Source: Rubrivivax sp. (GTDB lineage: Bacteria > Pseudomonadota > Gammaproteobacteria > Burkholderiales > Burkholderiaceae_C). From it: a stretch of 54,415 nt of DNA. The DNA is taken from positions 1 to 54,415 of the forward strand of contig SEFA01000042.1 of assembly GCA_004210455.1 (NCBI GenBank). Direction: 5' to 3'. The first letter of the stretch is position 1. Every line of letters begins with the position of its first letter. The notes beneath the pieces are model-generated. The model was not told the DNA's origin and did no database searches. It worked only from the letters and a program-made list of their open reading frames with translations. The position numbers were made by a program, and so were the translations under genes. This document shows positions 51,734 to 54,415 of the stretch, in pieces.

Positions 51734-52417
51734 ATGCGCTTCCTTCGAGTCCTCGTCGTCACGCGGCGTCATCCGTCCGCGATCCTGCTGCTCGTGCAAC
51801 TGCTCGGGCTGGTGCTGTACCCGCTGCTGGAAGGGAGCCGGTCGGCGCCCCTGGCGCTGGGCGCGTTCGGGATCGTGGTGCTGATTTTCACCACGCGCAT
51901 GGTGCGCAGCACGCCGGGGCTGACCTGGCTGAGCGTGACGATCGCGCTGCCGGCGGTGGCGCTCCTGCTGCTGCAGGCGTTCTGGCACATGGAGCAGCTG
52001 CTGCCGTGGTCGTCGGCGCTGGAGGCGTTGTTCTACTTCTACGCGGCCGGAAGCCTGATCTCCTACATGATGAGCGACTGGCACGCGACGACGGACGAGC
52101 TGTATGCCGCCGGCGCGACCTTCACGCTGCTGGCGTGGGGATTCGCGCATGTGTTCGTGGTGGTGCAGTCGCTGCATCCGGGCAGCTTCGCGGCGGCGGT
52201 GGATCCGCAGTCGCCGCGCACGTGGACGGAGCTGATGTTCCTCAGCTTCGCGCTGCTGTCGAGCACCGGCATCGGCGACGTGATCCCCGTGAAGCCGCTG
52301 GCGCGTGCGATGACGACGATCGAGATGTTCGTCGGGGTCATGTACCTCGCCGCCGTCGTGTCGCGACTGATCGGGTTGACGCTGATCCAGCACCGGAAGC
52401 TGTCCGACCTGGATTGA
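51734..52417 (+). CDS. Ion-channel-like membrane protein
   Basis: 227-residue membrane protein with about six hydrophobic segments. Near residue 176 there is a pore-loop sequence, FALLSSTGIGDVIPV, in which TGIGD resembles the potassium selectivity filter T-x-G-Y/F-G-D with Tyr replaced by Ile. A final helix (VGVMYLAAVVSRLIGLTL) follows as in two-helix ion channels (Ion_trans_2). The N-terminal five helices have no recognisable domain. No regulatory RCK/TrkA-N domain is attached. Ion selectivity cannot be stated. Confidence 0.75.
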   Translation: MRFLRVLVVTRRHPSAILLLVQLLGLVLYPLLEGSRSAPLALGAFGIVVLIFTTRMVRSTPGLTWLSVTIALPAVALLLLQAFWHMEQLLPWSSALEALFYFYAAGSLISYMMSDWHATTDELYAAGATFTLLAWGFAHVFVVVQSLHPGSFAAAVDPQSPRTWTELMFLSFALLSSTGIGDVIPVKPLARAMTTIEMFVGVMYLAAVVSRLIGLTLIQHRKLSDLD

Positions 52418-52539
52418 AGCGGTTCCTTGCGATCGGTCAATCCGTTCGTCGCGCCTGTGCACGCAGCGCGCGCGGCGGCGGACGCGCCGCCTATCGTCGC
52501 CGCCTTTCACAACGATCCACAGCGATCGGGGAGGCGGAC

Positions 52540-53292
52540 ATGCCGATGGAACTCTTCAACGGCGGCGGGCATCGCTGCCTGATGTTCAGCGACTTCGGGC
52601 ACGGCGACGGGGTGCAGGCCAACCAGTTCCTGATCGTCGACGGCAGCACCGGCGCGGTGATCGATCCGGGCGGCAACCTGGCCTACAACGACCTGTACCT
52701 CGGGATGACGAGCTGCTTCCCGCCGCACCGGCTGTCGGCGATCCTGGCCTCGCATGCGGACCCGGACATCATCGCGTCGCTGGACCGGTGGATGACGGCG
52801 ACGGCGGCCCCGGTCTACATCTCGACGATCTGGGAACGCTTCGTCCCGCACTTCTGCAAGCCGGGGAAAACGGCGGGCCGCGTGATCGGCATCCCGGACC
52901 GCGGCATGCGCATCGCCGTCGGCGCGAGCGAACTCATCGCGCTGCCCGCGCATTTCATGCACTCGGAGGGCAATTTCCAGTTCTGGGACGCGACCAGCGG
53001 GATCCTGTTCTCCGGCGACCTGGGCGTGTCGATCGGCGTCGATCCCACGCAGCCGATCACGGCGCTGGGGCCGCACATCGCGTCGATGACGGCCTTCCAC
53101 CGGCGCTACATGGTCAGCGGCAAGGTGCTCAAGCTGTGGGCGGAGATGGTGCGGCCGCTGCCGATCCGCATGATCGTGCCGCAGCACGGCGCGCCGCTGG
53201 TCGGCGACGCCGTCGGGCAGTTCATCGACTGGGTGGGGACGATCAGTTGCGGGATCGATCTGGTCACGCAGCGCGATTACGCCATGCCGTGA
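52540..53292 (+). CDS. Metallo-beta-lactamase-fold protein, ODP-like
   Basis: 250-residue protein of the MBL fold, most like oxygen-binding di-iron proteins related to flavodiiron oxidases. Seen: QANQFLIVDGSTGAVIDPGG, the metal motif region ASHADPDIIASL (H-x-D-x-D), PAHFMHSEGNFQFWDATSGILFSGDLG and VPQHGAPL. The usual metal motif in that family is H-x-E-x-D-H; here the Glu is Asp and the last His is Ile. GGGGAGGCGGAC precedes the ATG at 52540. It has no flavodoxin domain, as expected for stand-alone sensors. Likely cytoplasmic oxygen or NO binding, by inference. Confidence 0.8.
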   Translation: MPMELFNGGGHRCLMFSDFGHGDGVQANQFLIVDGSTGAVIDPGGNLAYNDLYLGMTSCFPPHRLSAILASHADPDIIASLDRWMTATAAPVYISTIWERFVPHFCKPGKTAGRVIGIPDRGMRIAVGASELIALPAHFMHSEGNFQFWDATSGILFSGDLGVSIGVDPTQPITALGPHIASMTAFHRRYMVSGKVLKLWAEMVRPLPIRMIVPQHGAPLVGDAVGQFIDWVGTISCGIDLVTQRDYAMP

Positions 53293-53343
53293 GCGCAATG
53301 CCTTGAACGGGGTGCCGGGAGCGCAACGCCGCGGACGCGACGC

Positions 53344-54415
53344 TCAATGCTTCGTCGGCGGCTCGTCCCGCTTCAGCAGCTTGTCGACGCCGGTCGTGTC
53401 GACCACGCGGATGGTCAGGTCCTTGGCCCAGTTCAGCCCCTTCTTCGCGACATCCACCGCCTGGTTGGCCGCGTCGGCCGTGGTGCTGCGGACCTGCTCG
53501 GCGGAGGGCAGCTGCTGCTGCGTCCAGTCCGCCGTCTTGCGCGCGGCGTCCCAGGCCTGGGTGGCGGCGGTGGCCGTCGTGACGCGGACCTGGTCGGCGC
53601 TCGGCAGGCGCTGCTGCGTCCAGTCGGCGGTGTCGACCAGCACCGTGCGCACCTGTCCCGCGACCTGTCCGGCGGCGGCGCCGGCGAGCGTCACGGTCTG
53701 GTTCCAGCGCTTGGACAACTCGCCCGGCGGCGCGGTCGCGAGCAGGCGCACGACGGTGTCCAGCGACGCGGTCTCCTCGGGCGTCAGCGGGCCGCCCGCT
53801 TCGAGCATGCCGCGCATGAACACGCCGAGGTCCTTGGCGATCGCGGCATGGTTGCAGTCGGGGTTCAGATGGAGGAAGCCGGCGCCTTCGACGGCCATGG
53901 CCTCCAGCTCGCTGCCGCCCAGACGCGCCTCGACGGCGGCGACGGACTGCTCGACGAAGGCGCGGTTCAAGCCCCAGTCGGCGATCAGGTGGTCGATGAG
54001 GTACTGGCGTTCGGCGGGTTCGACGGCGCCGTCGACGGCGGCCAGGCGCAGCGACAGCGGCGCGATCAGGTCGAACAGCGCCAGGCCCAGCGTGTCCAGC
54101 GGCGTGTTGAGGTACTTGGGGATCTCGATGACGCGCTCGCCCTTGGTGGAGCTGAGCAGCCGGTACATGCCGTAGCAGGCGCCGCCGGAGGCGAGCGCGG
54201 CGAAGGCGACCCAGCCGATGGGCGTGGCCGACGCGCCGAGCAGCGACGCCACCATGCCCGTCTTGGCCACGGCCGCGCCGGCGCCCGCGGCGCCGAGCAC
54301 GTCCCACACCTCGCGACCGCGGTTGATCATGCGCAGCGAGGTGTAGGCCGCTTCGCCGATGGCGAGCCTGGCCTTGAAGCGCAGGGGATCGGCGACGACC
54401 TGGTCGACGCCCTTC
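53344..54415 (-). CDS. TerB-like domain membrane protein (5' end cut)
   Basis: The frame stays open through the right end of the window, so the true start is outside; the internal ATG at 54330 is not the beginning, since the upstream codons (K-G-V-D-Q-V-V-A-D-P-L-R-F-K) are in frame and protein-like. At least 356 residues are visible. Two hydrophobic segments (VASLLGASATPIGWVAFAAL and ACYGMY) precede a tellurite-resistance TerB-like helical domain (LRLAAVDGAVEPAERQYLIDHLI). The C-terminal region has two similar helix repeats (TADWTQQRLPSADQVR and TADWTQQQLPSAEQVR). Function unknown; membrane-linked stress role is inference. Confidence 0.8.
   Translation of the reverse strand, partial: KGVDQVVADPLRFKARLAIGEAAYTSLRMINRGREVWDVLGAAGAGAAVAKTGMVASLLGASATPIGWVAFAALASGGACYGMYRLLSSTKGERVIEIPKYLNTPLDTLGLALFDLIAPLSLRLAAVDGAVEPAERQYLIDHLIADWGLNRAFVEQSVAAVEARLGGSELEAMAVEGAGFLHLNPDCNHAAIAKDLGVFMRGMLEAGGPLTPEETASLDTVVRLLATAPPGELSKRWNQTVTLAGAAAGQVAGQVRTVLVDTADWTQQRLPSADQVRVTTATAATQAWDAARKTADWTQQQLPSAEQVRSTTADAANQAVDVAKKGLNWAKDLTIRVVDTTGVDKLLKRDEPPTKH

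Overview
The window is 54.4 kb of chromosomal DNA from a high-GC Gram-negative bacterium. Gene order (exported protein / mutM-mutY; nadK-recN-rapZ divergent from hrcA), strong GC bias at codon third positions, a Burkholderia-type porin, a DUF4124 protein and a cyanide-insensitive bd-type oxidase all suggest a betaproteobacterium of the order Burkholderiales, probably the Roseateles/Mitsuaria/Rubrivivax side. This placement is inference; no rRNA gene is present.

Region 1 (1-9.9 kb) is mostly core: the start of an exported protein, mutM-mutY DNA repair, four unrecognised small genes, the overlapping nadK-recN-rapZ operon, hrcA and a tRNA-Met(CAT). Region 2 (9.9-19.6 kb) is visibly less GC-rich and starts directly after the tRNA. 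It carries a Type III-like restriction/methylation pair, then a UvrD-like helicase with a RelE-like N-terminus coupled to a DUF3427/DUF3883 nuclease-like protein. It looks like an acquired defence island whose integrase is gone. Region 3 (19.6-24.9 kb) is accessory: two Mrr-type endonuclease paralogues flank two membrane proteins and two tandem DUF6795-like exported proteins.

Region 4 (24.9-33.0 kb) is the most interesting. Two short genes (24966-25172 and 29224-29445, minus strand) encode peptides with double-glycine leaders and a shared post-leader signature D-x-W-A-G-T-x-x-G-R-A-P. The second lies downstream of an HlyD-like adaptor and a C39-peptidase ABC exporter. The first is divergent from a duplicated-domain CPBP (CAAX-protease-like) membrane protein. 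Together they resemble a peptide bacteriocin or signalling-peptide system of a Gram-negative bacterium: exporter, adaptor, two precursors and candidate immunity or processing protein. A porin and an amino-acid-binding protein sit between the two halves.

Region 5 (33-54.4 kb) holds an EF-hand protein, a 37-bp repeat pair that may be an IS end, a DUF4124 protein, an rRNA-type methyltransferase, a MocR regulator divergent from an EamA exporter, a di-heme cytochrome with an IorAB-type molybdenum hydroxylase, a LysR regulator divergent from a dehalogenase-leuC-leuD operon, the cydAB/cioAB oxidase, an orphan amino-acid permease, a second EamA exporter, a small membrane protein, an ion-channel-like protein, a metallo-beta-lactamase-fold protein and a TerB-like gene cut by the window end. 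A recurring oddity is short tandem repeats of 6, 9 or 15 bp, often in frame inside linkers and termini of unrelated proteins (HlyD, cytochrome, LeuC, dehalogenase) and also between genes.
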